DNA of 64,000 nucleotides, taken from positions 62,001-126,000 of the forward strand of contig NZ_JACIVB010000017.1 in assembly GCF_014145455.1 (NCBI RefSeq), given 5' to 3'. How positions within the stretch are numbered: the first letter of the stretch is position 1; each line of letters starts with the position of its first letter. The notes beneath the pieces were generated by a model. That model searched no databases and was not told the origin of the DNA. It worked only from the letters and a program-made list of their open reading frames with translations. The stretch is from Limosilactobacillus rudii (GTDB lineage: Bacteria; Bacillota; Bacilli; Lactobacillales; Lactobacillaceae). This document shows positions 1 to 8,688 of this stretch, one piece after another. Made by a program: the position numbers and the translations under genes.

Positions 1-713
1 CTATTTCAGTTGGAATTAAGGATAGCGAGTATAAGTTCATTGATCAGCTAAAATCCGAACAATTGATTCCTGAATACATTACAATCGATGTAGCTCATGG
101 TCATTCGGACTTTGTTATCAAAATGATTGAATATATCAAGGATAAGCTACCTAGTACTTTTGTCACAGCGGGTAATGTTGCAACTCCCGAAGCCGTTCGT
201 GACCTAGAAAATGCTGGTGCGGATGCTACTAAAGTCGGCGTAGGTCCGGGTAAAGCATGTATCACTAAGTTAAAAACCGGTTTTGGAACTGGCGGTTGGC
301 AACTTTCAGCGATCCGCTGGTGCGCCAAAGCTGCCCGAAAGCCAATCATTGCAGACGGTGGTATTCGGCACAATGGCGATATTGCCAAGTCTGTCCGTTT
401 CGGCGCGTCAATGGTAATGATTGGCTCAATGCTTGCTGGTCACCTTGAATCCCCAGGACACGTAATTACGATTGATGGCAAACGCTACAAGCAATACTGG
501 GGATCTGCATCAGAAGTTCAAAAGGGTGCTTACCGGAATGTCGAGGGTAAGCAAATGCTGGTACCATTCCGCGGCTCAATTAAAGACACGCTCATTGAAA
601 TGCAAGAAGACCTGCAATCATCTATTTCTTATGCTGGTGGACGCGACTTGGAAGCAATCCGTAAGGTTGATTATATGATCGTCAAAGACTCAATTATGAA
701 TGGCGACTATTAA
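1..713 (+). CDS. guaC: GMP reductase, 5'-truncated by window edge
   Basis: This is the C-terminal two thirds of an IMPDH/GMPR-family TIM barrel, read in the frame that begins at base 3; the start lies outside the window. GMP reductase converts GMP to IMP with NADPH in purine salvage. The catalytic loop GPGKACITK carries the reactive cysteine, followed by [10 protein letters not shown] and [12 protein letters not shown], the phosphate-binding part of the barrel. The short C-terminus, without an IMPDH-length flap, and the sequence around [22 protein letters not shown] fit the GuaC class rather than GuaB. It ends just before a strong terminator. Family assignment is firm; only the N-terminus is missing. 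Confidence 0.93.
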   Translation, partial: ISVGIKDSEYKFIDQLKSEQLIPEYITIDVAHGHSDFVIKMIEYIKDKLPSTFVTAGNVATPEAVRDLENAGADATKVGVGPGKACITKLKTGFGTGGWQLSAIRWCAKAARKPIIADGGIRHNGDIAKSVRFGASMVMIGSMLAGHLESPGHVITIDGKRYKQYWGSASEVQKGAYRNVEGKQMLVPFRGSIKDTLIEMQEDLQSSISYAGGRDLEAIRKVDYMIVKDSIMNGDY

Positions 714-765
714 CCACTAAAGGCACCATATTATTGATATAAAAATGAATAGTACGGTACGCAAA

Positions 766-806
766 CAGGCATCTAAAGTCAGTAAACTCTAGATGCCTGT
801 TTTTAT
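766..806 (+). terminator. guaC terminator
   Basis: Perfect 10-bp inverted repeat CAGGCATCTA / TAGATGCCTG with a 14-nt loop, followed by a T-run. It sits about 50 nt after the guaC stop. Confidence 0.85.
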
Positions 807-813
807 TATGCTT

Positions 814-877
814 GTGGTGACGTGATATCGGGAGGATATAGGCTAGTTTATCCTCCTAGCTACTGTTACGTCGCCAC
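814..877. repeat. nested palindrome between convergent guaC and nox
   Basis: Outer arms GTGGTGACGT (814-823) and ACGTCGCCAC (868-877) enclose inner arms GGAGGATA (831-838) and TATCCTCC (849-856). There is no T-run on either side, so it is not a standard intrinsic terminator, although it lies just beyond the nox stop. Confidence 0.6.
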
Positions 878-885
878 TTATATTC

Positions 886-2235
886 TTATTTACTTAGTTC
901 TGCCTGCTTTTGTACAGCAGCTTGACCAAGAATATTCACATAGTTGAACGGACGATCAAAGTGTGGTTGGAAAAGCATATCAACAAATGCTAAGTAGTCA
1001 ATCGTATGTTTATCTTGAATACACAATGAGACAATATTAGCGGATTGTGAGACATCATGCTTACTCATAAATTGACCACCAAGAATTTGACGAGTTTTTT
1101 TATCCCATACCAATGTCATTAGAACTGGGGTAGTCGTTGGCATAAACTCTGGACGATAATTATCCTCGACTGTTACAGATGCAGCATCAAATCCAGCTTC
1201 TTTAGCATTTTCGAGAGTTAATCCTGATGAAACCATCGTTGTTCCATACAAGTTAAGGCCAGAACTAGATTGTGTTCCCATATCCTTCATTGTATTGCCA
1301 AAGACATTGACTCCCACAATCGTTCCTTGGCGAATAGCATTGGTGGCAAGCGGAATATAGGCGTCTTTACCGGTTGGGTTATAGTGGACCGCCGTTGAAT
1401 CACCTGCTGCATAAATATCCGGATCAGATGATTGCATGTATTCATTGGTAATGATTGCTCCATTATCATGCATCTTGACCTTTCCTTTTAAGAGGTCAGT
1501 GTTTGGACGGAAGCCAACACATAAAATCGCAATATCTGCCTCATAGCTTCCCTTATTAGTCTCAACAGTCACACCATTTTCATGATTCTTGAACCCGGTT
1601 ACCCGTTGATCGAATGCGAAATGCGCACCATGTTCAACGAACTGTTGCTGAATTCGGTCAGTGTATTCCTTGTCAAAGTACTTGTGTAACATTCGTGGTG
1701 AACCATCAATTAAAGTTACATCTTTATTTTGGCGGGTGTAAGCTTCAACTAATTCAACACCAATGTAACCCCCACCAATTACTACGATTCGTTGCGCATC
1801 TTTTGCAACATTGAATAGTTCTTTAGCGTGGTGGTAGTTCTTACACAAATAAACATGCGGGCCATCTACACCCTCAATTGGTGGAATTACCGGCCATGAA
1901 CCAGTTGTATCGACTAATTTATCATAGTGGTCCGTCTTTGTTTCACCGGTCACTAGGTCTGTAACAGTCACCGTCTTTGTCTGCGGGTCAATTTCTGTTA
2001 CATTGTGCTGCATTTTAACATTAGCACCCATTTCAGCTAACTGCTTTGGACTCGAGTAGAACATTGCATCAGGATCACCAACATCCCCACTCAAATATAC
2101 AGCAATCCCACATGATAAGAATGAAACATTATCATTCCGCTCATAAATCGTCACTTCTGCCTCTGGATGATTCTGTAAGATCTGGGTGGCCGTAATCGTC
2201 CCTGCATGTGTACAACCAACAATAATAACCTTCAT
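886..2235 (-). CDS. nox: NADH oxidase (FAD, pyridine nucleotide-disulfide oxidoreductase family)
   Basis: A 449-aa flavoprotein of the water-forming NADH oxidase / CoA-disulfide reductase family. The N-terminal FAD-binding segment MKVIIVGCTHAG is followed by the single redox cysteine C42 in SFLSCGIAVYL, which cycles through a sulfenic acid in this family. The NAD-binding motif VVIGGGYIGVELVEA and the second FAD motif IYAAGDSTAV are both present, then the dimerization domain. In heterofermentative lactobacilli Nox regenerates NAD+ when oxygen is present, sparing the ethanol branch. It is a single gene with its own leader. CoA-disulfide reductase is the main alternative, but the overall sequence favours Nox. 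Confidence 0.92.
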   Translation of the reverse strand: MKVIIVGCTHAGTITATQILQNHPEAEVTIYERNDNVSFLSCGIAVYLSGDVGDPDAMFYSSPKQLAEMGANVKMQHNVTEIDPQTKTVTVTDLVTGETKTDHYDKLVDTTGSWPVIPPIEGVDGPHVYLCKNYHHAKELFNVAKDAQRIVVIGGGYIGVELVEAYTRQNKDVTLIDGSPRMLHKYFDKEYTDRIQQQFVEHGAHFAFDQRVTGFKNHENGVTVETNKGSYEADIAILCVGFRPNTDLLKGKVKMHDNGAIITNEYMQSSDPDIYAAGDSTAVHYNPTGKDAYIPLATNAIRQGTIVGVNVFGNTMKDMGTQSSSGLNLYGTTMVSSGLTLENAKEAGFDAASVTVEDNYRPEFMPTTTPVLMTLVWDKKTRQILGGQFMSKHDVSQSANIVSLCIQDKHTIDYLAFVDMLFQPHFDRPFNYVNILGQAAVQKQAELSK

Positions 2236-2504
2236 CTTTTCCGCACCTCAAATCATGTTCTAATTTTCACAATTTATTATACATGGAATATTACTTTTAT
2301 CAATATATAAAATCGGAATATAATTTATCAAGGTAAAATCAACTATCGCCTTTATTACAATTTTTAAATGTTAAATTCTATTAACACCAAGCTTTAAATA
2401 AATAGTTTGGAATAGCGGTAGATAAATAATCAATCAAAATTTTATCTAAAAAATTTTATTAATTATTGTAAAATTACTCATAACTCATAAAAAGGAGTCT
2501 TAAT

Positions 2505-3002
2505 ATGGAATCAACTTTTCAATTGCGGCGATCGATCATTGGCGCAATGCTTCTTGCACTTACAATTGTCCTAGGACGGTTCTTTCTTTTTCCAATTCCT
2601 TGGACTCATGGCAACGTCAATTTATGTGACGCGGGAGTGTTTATTGCTGCGATGCTTCTTGGTCCGGGAGCAGGAACTATTGTTGGCGGATTTGGCGGGA
2701 TGTTTCTCGATCTTATTTCAGGCTTCCCGCAAGATGCCCTATTTTCTTTTGCAGCCCATGGTTTAGAAGGATTTATTAGCGGTTGGATATATAAGAAATA
2801 TGGTGACACTGTTTGGGAGAAGTGGGTAGCGATTTTAACTGGAACAATCATTATGATTGCCGTTTACTTCATCTGCAATACTGTCATGTACCATGTAATT
2901 ACTGGTTTCTTGAGTTTAGGTTCAAACTTTATTCAAGGAATGATTGGCGGCCTCGTTGCCCTAGTGATTATAAGACAACTCAAAAAACATAATTTAAGAT
3001 AA
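2505..3002 (+). CDS. ECF transporter S component (substrate unknown)
   Basis: A 165-aa integral membrane protein with about five or six hydrophobic helices, the usual size of an ECF-type substrate-binding (S) subunit. After the first helix it has the pattern G-x-V-N-L-C-D-A-G-V-F-I-A-A-M-L-L-G-P-G, typical of S components of the HmpT/PdxU/ThiW-like groups. S subunits bind a vitamin or precursor and dock on the shared EcfA-A'-T module, which is not encoded here. The start follows AAGGAG with 7 nt spacing. I saw no recognisable riboswitch in the 269-nt upstream gap, so the substrate cannot be named. Confidence 0.75.
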   Translation: MESTFQLRRSIIGAMLLALTIVLGRFFLFPIPWTHGNVNLCDAGVFIAAMLLGPGAGTIVGGFGGMFLDLISGFPQDALFSFAAHGLEGFISGWIYKKYGDTVWEKWVAILTGTIIMIAVYFICNTVMYHVITGFLSLGSNFIQGMIGGLVALVIIRQLKKHNLR

Positions 3003-3007
3003 ACAAG

Positions 3008-3052
3008 AAGCTTCCACCATCGACTTAAAAGTCAACGACGGAAGCTTTTTAC
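3008..3052. terminator. bidirectional terminator between ECF-S gene and phosphodiesterase
   Basis: Arms AAGCTTCC and GGAAGCTT with further imperfect pairing inside, T-run on the plus side. It lies between convergent genes and overlaps the stop of the minus-strand gene. Confidence 0.75.
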
Positions 3053-4836
3053 GGTTCAATCCCACTAGTTGTCGGAAGGATAATAATATAATTTAAGATT
3101 CTATTAGCATAACTCTGCTTACCGGCAAAATCTTTAATTGCGGCATTTAATTCACCCAAATTATCGGTAATAATCCCATCAGCGCGATTATAAATCATCT
3201 GCTTCATAATGCTATCATCATTGACGGTCCACGCATAAACTGGCTCGTGTTTCCAATGCGCCTGGTTTATAAAGTCTTGGTTTAACGTTGAGTATTCCAT
3301 TGAGTAGCCATCCGCGGCCCCCTGGGGATTACCAAAATTATATGGCTGAATATAAAGGACCTTTAAGCGGGGATTGATTTTCTTTAGCCCAGTTACAACG
3401 CTATAATCAAGCGAATGCACTTGGTCATGATCCTTTATTATCCGTTTACCATAGCGACGGTTAAAGTTTTGCAACATTTCCTTAGAATCATGTGGGGTTG
3501 TTTTTATTTCGATCAATAGCTTTTGGTGATGCTTCTCTGCTGCCGCAAGATACTGGTCAAAACTAGCGATTTTAGCATGATGACCATTTTCGCAGACCGT
3601 TAATTTAGTTAATTGCTTTAGTGTTAGCTCATGTGGGGCTTTATTTATACCAGCAAGCTCTGTAAGATTTTCATCATGCATTACTACAAACTGATGGTCC
3701 TTCGTTTCGTGTAGGTCCATTTCAACATAGTCCGGTTTTAACTTAGTCGTTTTTTCCATTGCTGGGATCGTATTTTGTACACCATTTTCTTCCGCAACTC
3801 CTCGGTGAGAAATTGTTATCGGCCGCTGAACCCCATTTCCCATTAGATATAATGTATTGTTTACAATCGTTGCAAACCCAATAGCAATAAAAATTAAGGA
3901 AAACAAGGTAATTAGCTCCCGTGACGGGTGTATTTGCTGTCCTAACGACGAGTCAGTTGTTATTAATGGTTCTACCACAATCAATAAAATGATCGTTCCA
4001 GCCCATATTGCTAAAAACTCGCTTCCCATTTGTAACAACGACAAATTAATAACTGCTGTAATTAACGGAAATTTCCCGGGTAATAAATCTAACCCCAATT
4101 GCAAAAGATAGATAGCAATATAGAACACTCCCGTTACAATCCCCACTAACACTGTCGTCAAAATAAGCCGAATAAGTAACGATAACCACTTATAGTTTTT
4201 CGTCAATCGCCAGCTCTTCTTCATTGCTGGTAACAATTTTTCTTGTCGGTACGCCATTAATGGCATTGTCAGAATCAGTCGGAGTCCTAATACTGTGATC
4301 ACAACGTAAAATAACACTAAGGCACTTACTAACCATCCATTTCGCGTTAGATAGTCCACAATAAATTGGGGAATTTGAATCTTCGCTAATAATGGCGTCC
4401 GAAAAATCACATCAGCAAAAGGGATTACCAGCAAGAAGTACCCGAATAATAGTACTAGTGAACCGAAGCTCAACAGGTGCCGTGTTTGCCACGTTCGCTG
4501 AAACAAATGGTGCCAGGTAAACTTAACCGTTCTAATCTCTTGCAGGCCGGTTAATATTAGCATAAATTCCCCGTAAATCAGCATTAACAAGCACAATAAC
4601 TCTAATAGCAAACTAAAAACTACTACCGGGTGGTGCGTCAAAATGAGAACAACATTTTGATACGAAACAAACGGTATTTCTCCTGCTTGCAAAACAAAAG
4701 TAGTAATCCAGCGAAAAAAGGGAATTATTAAAAATTGATTGACCAGGTCTAATCCACCGAAAAGGATTAGGTACTCTAGCCAATTTTGCCTAAACTGTCG
4801 TGAGTATTGTCGTAAAGTAAGAACAATTGCTTTCAT
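3049..4836 (-). CDS. membrane-anchored glycerophosphodiester phosphodiesterase
   Basis: About 595 aa. The first ~330 residues are a polytopic membrane domain with six or more hydrophobic helices, the GDPD-associated membrane domain seen in Firmicutes. The C-terminal ~250 residues are a GDPD TIM barrel: ISHRGVAEENGVQNT (catalytic His-Arg, metal Glu), VEMDLHETKDHQFVVMHD (metal/catalytic residues), LLIEIKT, and YAWTVNDD near the end. It hydrolyses glycerophosphodiesters, possibly including lipoteichoic acid backbone, at the membrane. I chose the ATG at 4836, preceded by GAGGAG, over an in-frame start 30 nt upstream that has no good ribosome binding site. Confidence 0.88.
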   Translation of the reverse strand: MKAIVLTLRQYSRQFRQNWLEYLILFGGLDLVNQFLIIPFFRWITTFVLQAGEIPFVSYQNVVLILTHHPVVVFSLLLELLCLLMLIYGEFMLILTGLQEIRTVKFTWHHLFQRTWQTRHLLSFGSLVLLFGYFLLVIPFADVIFRTPLLAKIQIPQFIVDYLTRNGWLVSALVLFYVVITVLGLRLILTMPLMAYRQEKLLPAMKKSWRLTKNYKWLSLLIRLILTTVLVGIVTGVFYIAIYLLQLGLDLLPGKFPLITAVINLSLLQMGSEFLAIWAGTIILLIVVEPLITTDSSLGQQIHPSRELITLFSLIFIAIGFATIVNNTLYLMGNGVQRPITISHRGVAEENGVQNTIPAMEKTTKLKPDYVEMDLHETKDHQFVVMHDENLTELAGINKAPHELTLKQLTKLTVCENGHHAKIASFDQYLAAAEKHHQKLLIEIKTTPHDSKEMLQNFNRRYGKRIIKDHDQVHSLDYSVVTGLKKINPRLKVLYIQPYNFGNPQGAADGYSMEYSTLNQDFINQAHWKHEPVYAWTVNDDSIMKQMIYNRADGIITDNLGELNAAIKDFAGKQSYANRILNYIIILPTTSGIEP

Positions 4837-4884
4837 TTCAAGGCTCCTCAAATAAGTACTTATCAAAAGTATAACGTATCATAA

Positions 4885-4925
4885 TAAAAAAAAGGAACCA
4901 CAAAAGTCTTGCTCTTGTGCTTCCA
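4885..4925 (-). terminator. aldo/keto reductase terminator
   Basis: On the minus strand GGAAGCACAAG pairs with CTTTTGTGGTTCC, followed by eight Ts, directly after the reductase stop. Confidence 0.8.
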
Positions 4926-4931
4926 TTTTCC

Positions 4932-5798
4932 TTAAAAATCAACATTATCAGGATCAGCACATTGGCCACCTAGATTAGATAACAAGCTGATCTTCTTCAT
5001 ATCTTCATCTGCTAACTCAAAATCAAAAATATCTTGGTTTGCTAACATCCGATCCTTGTGAACCGATTTAGGTAATGGCAAAACACCCTGTTGGATAATC
5101 CACCGTAGGCATATTTGTGCGGGCGTCTTTTGATATTTATCGGCAATTTGAATAATCGTTGGGTTAGTCATTACCTTCGCTCCTTGCCCACCTAACGGAG
5201 CCCATGCTTCAACCAAAATATTATGAGCTTGCAAGTACTTTACTTCTTCCGTATGCGGCCAGCCGGGGTGAACCTCAATTTGGTCAACAGCAGGTGCTAC
5301 TTTGGCAGTCTTCATTAATTCGACAATGTGATGAGGCATAAAATTACTTACCCCAATTGCCCTAATCTTACCATCATGATATAAGTCTTCCATTGCTCGC
5401 CATGTTTCCGCGTTGATTTTGGCAGCATCATCACCAAATTGCTTTCGGTTTGCTGGCCAGTGAATTAGGTAAAGATCAAGGTAATCCATTTGTAGCCGGT
5501 CAAGTGTGGCTTGAAAGGCCTTTTTAGTTTCATCATAGCCCCGATTAGTATTCCACAACTTGCTGGTAACAAAAAGATCTTGCCGGTCAATTCCAGAATC
5601 CTTAATTCCTTTACCAACTGCTTCCTCATTTTCGTAAACTGCTGCTGTATCGATATGCCGGTAACCAACTTCAATGGCATCCTTAACTGCTTTTTCAGCT
5701 ACATCTGCTGGTGTCCTAAAAGTTCCATACCCAACGCACGGAATTTTTACACCGTTATTCAAATTCATTGTTGAGTTAATATTAGTTAATTCAAGCAT
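4932..5798 (-). CDS. aldo/keto reductase
   Basis: A 288-aa NADPH-dependent aldo/keto reductase of the 2,5-diketo-D-gluconate reductase-like group. The catalytic tetrad is visible: Asp in YRHIDTA, Tyr in AVYENEEAVG, Lys in VTSKLWN and His in YLIHWPA. The nucleotide-binding end has LPKSVHKDRM. Such enzymes reduce aldehydes and ketones; the physiological substrate cannot be read from sequence. I chose the ATG at 5798 (AAGAAGGG upstream). It is transcribed divergently from the metal operon on the right. Confidence 0.9.
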   Translation of the reverse strand: MLELTNINSTMNLNNGVKIPCVGYGTFRTPADVAEKAVKDAIEVGYRHIDTAAVYENEEAVGKGIKDSGIDRQDLFVTSKLWNTNRGYDETKKAFQATLDRLQMDYLDLYLIHWPANRKQFGDDAAKINAETWRAMEDLYHDGKIRAIGVSNFMPHHIVELMKTAKVAPAVDQIEVHPGWPHTEEVKYLQAHNILVEAWAPLGGQGAKVMTNPTIIQIADKYQKTPAQICLRWIIQQGVLPLPKSVHKDRMLANQDIFDFELADEDMKKISLLSNLGGQCADPDNVDF

Positions 5799-5918
5799 TA
5801 TATCCCTTCTTTCCCTCTTAATTATAACGCTTGATATTAAGTGTTTTCTCAATATTCTTAAACTTGCAGGCAATCAGACTAAGACAAAGAAAGATTTCCC
5901 TAAATAACACATAATAAA

Positions 5919-5960
5919 TTGATAACCGTCAATTTACTATGCGCTATTCTTTTTTATAAT
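5919..5960 (+). promoter_or_regulatory. FNR/FLP-like dyad and promoter of the metal/stress operon
   Basis: TTGATAACCGTCAA (5919-5932) differs by one base from the FNR consensus TTGAT-N4-ATCAA and extends to 8-bp arms (AAATTGAT / GTCAATTT). A TATAAT -10 lies at 5955-5960, which puts the dyad centre near -41.5 for a start site about 7 nt past the -10. That is the class II activator position. The operon encodes a Crp/Fnr-family protein, so autoregulation is a reasonable inference. Confidence 0.65.
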
Positions 5961-5983
5961 CATGACATAAGGAGGTTCGACTA

Positions 5984-7879
5984 GTGATTAAAATTCAACA
6001 GTTTTTTTCGCAAAATAAAAGGGCAATTGTCCTCTTGACTACATTTCTCTTGCTAACTGCAGAGTTCTTCCACTTTGTTATGCCAATTCCGCTAGGCTAC
6101 CAACTAATCATGGCAGCCGTAGGAATTATTGGGATCATTCCAATCTTGCTAACCGCAATTTCTTCACTCCAAATTAAGGCCATTTCGATTGATGTTTTGG
6201 TTACTATTGCAGTTATCGGGGCATTTATCATTGGTGAATTTAATGAAGCTGCCATTGTTACCTGGCTGTTTATGCTCGGTGAAGTTCTGGAAGAAATCAC
6301 CCTAAGTAAAACACGGTCAGCTGTAAATGATTTAGCAAAGATTGCCCCACAAACTGCGCTAATAATTAATGAGAATAATGAAGTAACTGAAGAAGATGTC
6401 GATATGGTCGATCCCGGTGACCATATCTTGGTTAGGACCGGTAGTCAGGTTCCGGTAGACGGAAAAATTTTAACAGGCCGCGCAATCTTAAATGAGGCCA
6501 CAATTACCGGTGAATCAAAGCTAGTTACTAAAACAGCTGGTGCGAAAGTCTTTGCCGGAACACTGCTTGAAAATGGAACAATTACGGTTGAAACCACGGC
6601 GGCTGGTGAAGAAACGACATTCGGGCGAATCGTTGAATTAGTCGAAGAAGCCCAGGATTCACAGACAAAGACCCAGCGCTTTATTGATAAATTTGCGCAG
6701 TACTATACACCAGCAATCTTAGTCATTGCAATTCTGGTCGGCCTAATTAGTCAAAACTTTAGATTAGCTATTACCGTTATGGTTCTTGGGTGTCCCGGCG
6801 CCCTAGTAATTGGCGTTCCCGCATCAACAGTTGCCGGAATTGGTAATGGCGCCCAACAAGGAATTTTATTTAAAGGATCCGACGTTATGGACCGGATGCG
6901 TCATGTTGACACAATCGCTTTTGATAAGACGGGAACCCTAACTGTCGGCCAACCAGCAGTAACAACGATTAGCGTCCTACAAGGAGATCGGCAAGAGATT
7001 ATCAACGCTGCCGTTGCAATTGAAAAGCAATCAAGCCATCCCCTCGCGAAGGCAATCGCTAAGCTCAAAACAACTGTTGCCATGACACCCCATGAGATAG
7101 AAACGGTTAAAGGCAAGGGTGTTTGCGCAACAATAGGTAATCACCGGTACCTGATTGGTAATTTTGCCATGGTTCAAAATATCAACCTTCACTTACCACA
7201 ATTGAAGGCCACGATAGAAAAATTGTCACGGCAGGGAAATTCTGTTGTTATTATTGCAAGCGATGACGGTTTGCAAATAGCGGTCATGGGCATTAAAGAT
7301 CAGCTTCGTCCTAATGCTAAAGCTGTATTAACCCAACTGAAGTCACTTGGAATTAGCCAACTAGTAATGTTAACAGGAGATAATGAAGTAACTGCCAAAG
7401 AAATTGCAACTGACTTGCCATTAACCAAAGTAGTAGCAGGAATGTTACCAGGAGATAAGGCCCAGTTTATTAAAGAACAGCAAGAGCAAGGACGAAAAAT
7501 TGCCTTTGTTGGTGACGGAATTAATGATAGTCCAGCCCTTTCGCAAGCTGATGTCGCAATCGCAATGGGGTCGGGAACAGATGTCGCAATGGACGTGTCA
7601 GACCTTGTCCTCGTTAAATCTAATCTCAAGAGTTTAGTCGCTGGATTTAAGCTTGCTAGAGCAACGATGAACAACATGAAGGAAAATATTATTATTTCAC
7701 TTTTAACAGTTCTACTGCTTTTTGGCGGATTATTTGCCGGATATATCGAAATGGCTTCTGGAATGTTAATTCACGAATTAAGCATCCTATTAGTAATCCT
7801 GAATGCGATGCGATTAATCACTTTCTCAAGAAAAGTTGATCGTCATCAATTTAATTCACCCGAAGTGCCAGTAGAATAG
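5984..7879 (+). CDS. P1B-type heavy-metal-translocating ATPase with CPG motif
   Basis: A 631-aa cation-pumping ATPase. Eight or so membrane helices, the TGES actuator motif (ATITGESKLV), the phosphorylation site FDKTGTLT (D314), the P1B-specific HP motif (SSHPLAKAI) and the hinge GDGINDSPAL are all present, so it is a complete pump. The transmembrane metal-site motif reads C270-P-G in VLGCPGALVIG instead of the usual CPC, SPC or TPC. There is no N-terminal HMA domain, but a free-standing one follows 22 nt downstream. The GTG start follows AAGGAGG. The metal is uncertain: Zn/Cd-type pumps are the nearest by layout, and the company of a ferritin-like protein suggests iron or manganese export. 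Confidence 0.9.
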   Translation: MIKIQQFFSQNKRAIVLLTTFLLLTAEFFHFVMPIPLGYQLIMAAVGIIGIIPILLTAISSLQIKAISIDVLVTIAVIGAFIIGEFNEAAIVTWLFMLGEVLEEITLSKTRSAVNDLAKIAPQTALIINENNEVTEEDVDMVDPGDHILVRTGSQVPVDGKILTGRAILNEATITGESKLVTKTAGAKVFAGTLLENGTITVETTAAGEETTFGRIVELVEEAQDSQTKTQRFIDKFAQYYTPAILVIAILVGLISQNFRLAITVMVLGCPGALVIGVPASTVAGIGNGAQQGILFKGSDVMDRMRHVDTIAFDKTGTLTVGQPAVTTISVLQGDRQEIINAAVAIEKQSSHPLAKAIAKLKTTVAMTPHEIETVKGKGVCATIGNHRYLIGNFAMVQNINLHLPQLKATIEKLSRQGNSVVIIASDDGLQIAVMGIKDQLRPNAKAVLTQLKSLGISQLVMLTGDNEVTAKEIATDLPLTKVVAGMLPGDKAQFIKEQQEQGRKIAFVGDGINDSPALSQADVAIAMGSGTDVAMDVSDLVLVKSNLKSLVAGFKLARATMNNMKENIIISLLTVLLLFGGLFAGYIEMASGMLIHELSILLVILNAMRLITFSRKVDRHQFNSPEVPVE

Positions 7880-7901
7880 AATCGAAAAGGCGGTGTTATA
7901 G

Positions 7902-8138
7902 ATGGAAAAAGTAATGATGAAGTTGGGCGGTTTAACTTGCCCGTCATGTCTAACTAAAATTCAAAAAAGTGTTGAAAGTGCAGCCGGAACAAATGATGTT
8001 AAAGTTCTGTTTAATGCTGGAAAGGTCAAGTTTACCCTTGATGACCAGTTATCATCGGTTGACAACATCAAGGACGGAATTGAAAAAATCGGTTATGAAG
8101 TTAAGGCGGTTAAAACAAAGGAGATTAATAATGGATAG
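7902..8138 (+). CDS. free-standing heavy-metal-associated (HMA) domain, CopZ-like
   Basis: A 78-aa ferredoxin-fold metallochaperone. The metal loop is GGLTCPSCLTKI, the CxxC signature of HMA domains. The size matches CopZ-type chaperones, and it probably stands in for the HMA domain missing from the pump upstream. Its stop overlaps the start of the next gene by 8 nt (ATGGATAG), so the two are translationally coupled. Confidence 0.85.
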   Translation: MEKVMMKLGGLTCPSCLTKIQKSVESAAGTNDVKVLFNAGKVKFTLDDQLSSVDNIKDGIEKIGYEVKAVKTKEINNG

Positions 8139-8676
8139 TCAAGAGTTATATGCCCAAGAACTTAAGCAAAGTGATATTGACCACCATACGCCTACTGCTG
8201 GTGCAATGACAGGTCATATTATTTCAAATCTTTTAATTCATACTCTCAAAATTTCACAGGCAAAACTTTTTGCAAAAGGGAATGCATCTCTATTTCTAGA
8301 CCAATACGCACCAGTTTGGTTAAAATACGAGATAAACGAGTTTAGTGAATTAAATCGCCTGCTTACTAACAACGGGGAGGCAATTCCAACAACAACTGAT
8401 CAGTTTAAGGAATTTGCAATGCTTGAAGAAGATGGTGCCAGTAAATATGAGCGTGGTGAAGATCAGCTTTTCGCCCTTATTAAGGATTTTGATACCCAAA
8501 TTCTCTTTATTACTAAGGCAATCTCGCTAGCACAAAATGAGGGTCTACTCGAGCTTGCAGCCAACCTGACTACCCTTCTTAGCTGGATTAAGGAACAAAT
8601 CGCAATCACTCAACGTTTCTTAGGGCACGACATTCGCGAAGGGCTGTATAATGAAGAAGATGACGACGACTTCTAG
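8131..8676 (+). CDS. Dps-like ferritin-family protein
   Basis: A 181-aa helical protein of the ferritin/Dps superfamily, with an acidic C-terminal tail (EEDDDDF). It begins at an ATG inside the end of the HMA gene. The helices around LYAQELKQSDIDHHTPTAGA, YEINEFSELNRLL and the stretch ending in RFLGHDIREGL carry Glu/Asp/His residues of the kind used for iron binding, but I cannot assign a ferroxidase site residue by residue. Members store iron and protect DNA from peroxide. Placement between a metal chaperone and a Crp/Fnr regulator fits a metal- or oxidative-stress unit. Confidence 0.7.
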   Translation: MDSQELYAQELKQSDIDHHTPTAGAMTGHIISNLLIHTLKISQAKLFAKGNASLFLDQYAPVWLKYEINEFSELNRLLTNNGEAIPTTTDQFKEFAMLEEDGASKYERGEDQLFALIKDFDTQILFITKAISLAQNEGLLELAANLTTLLSWIKEQIAITQRFLGHDIREGLYNEEDDDDF

Positions 8677-8688
8677 GAGGATCTGCTG

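Noticed and set aside
2236-2504. Riboswitch upstream of the ECF S component
   Set aside because: I looked for TPP, FMN, folate and preQ1 signature strings and saw none; the region is simply AT-rich.
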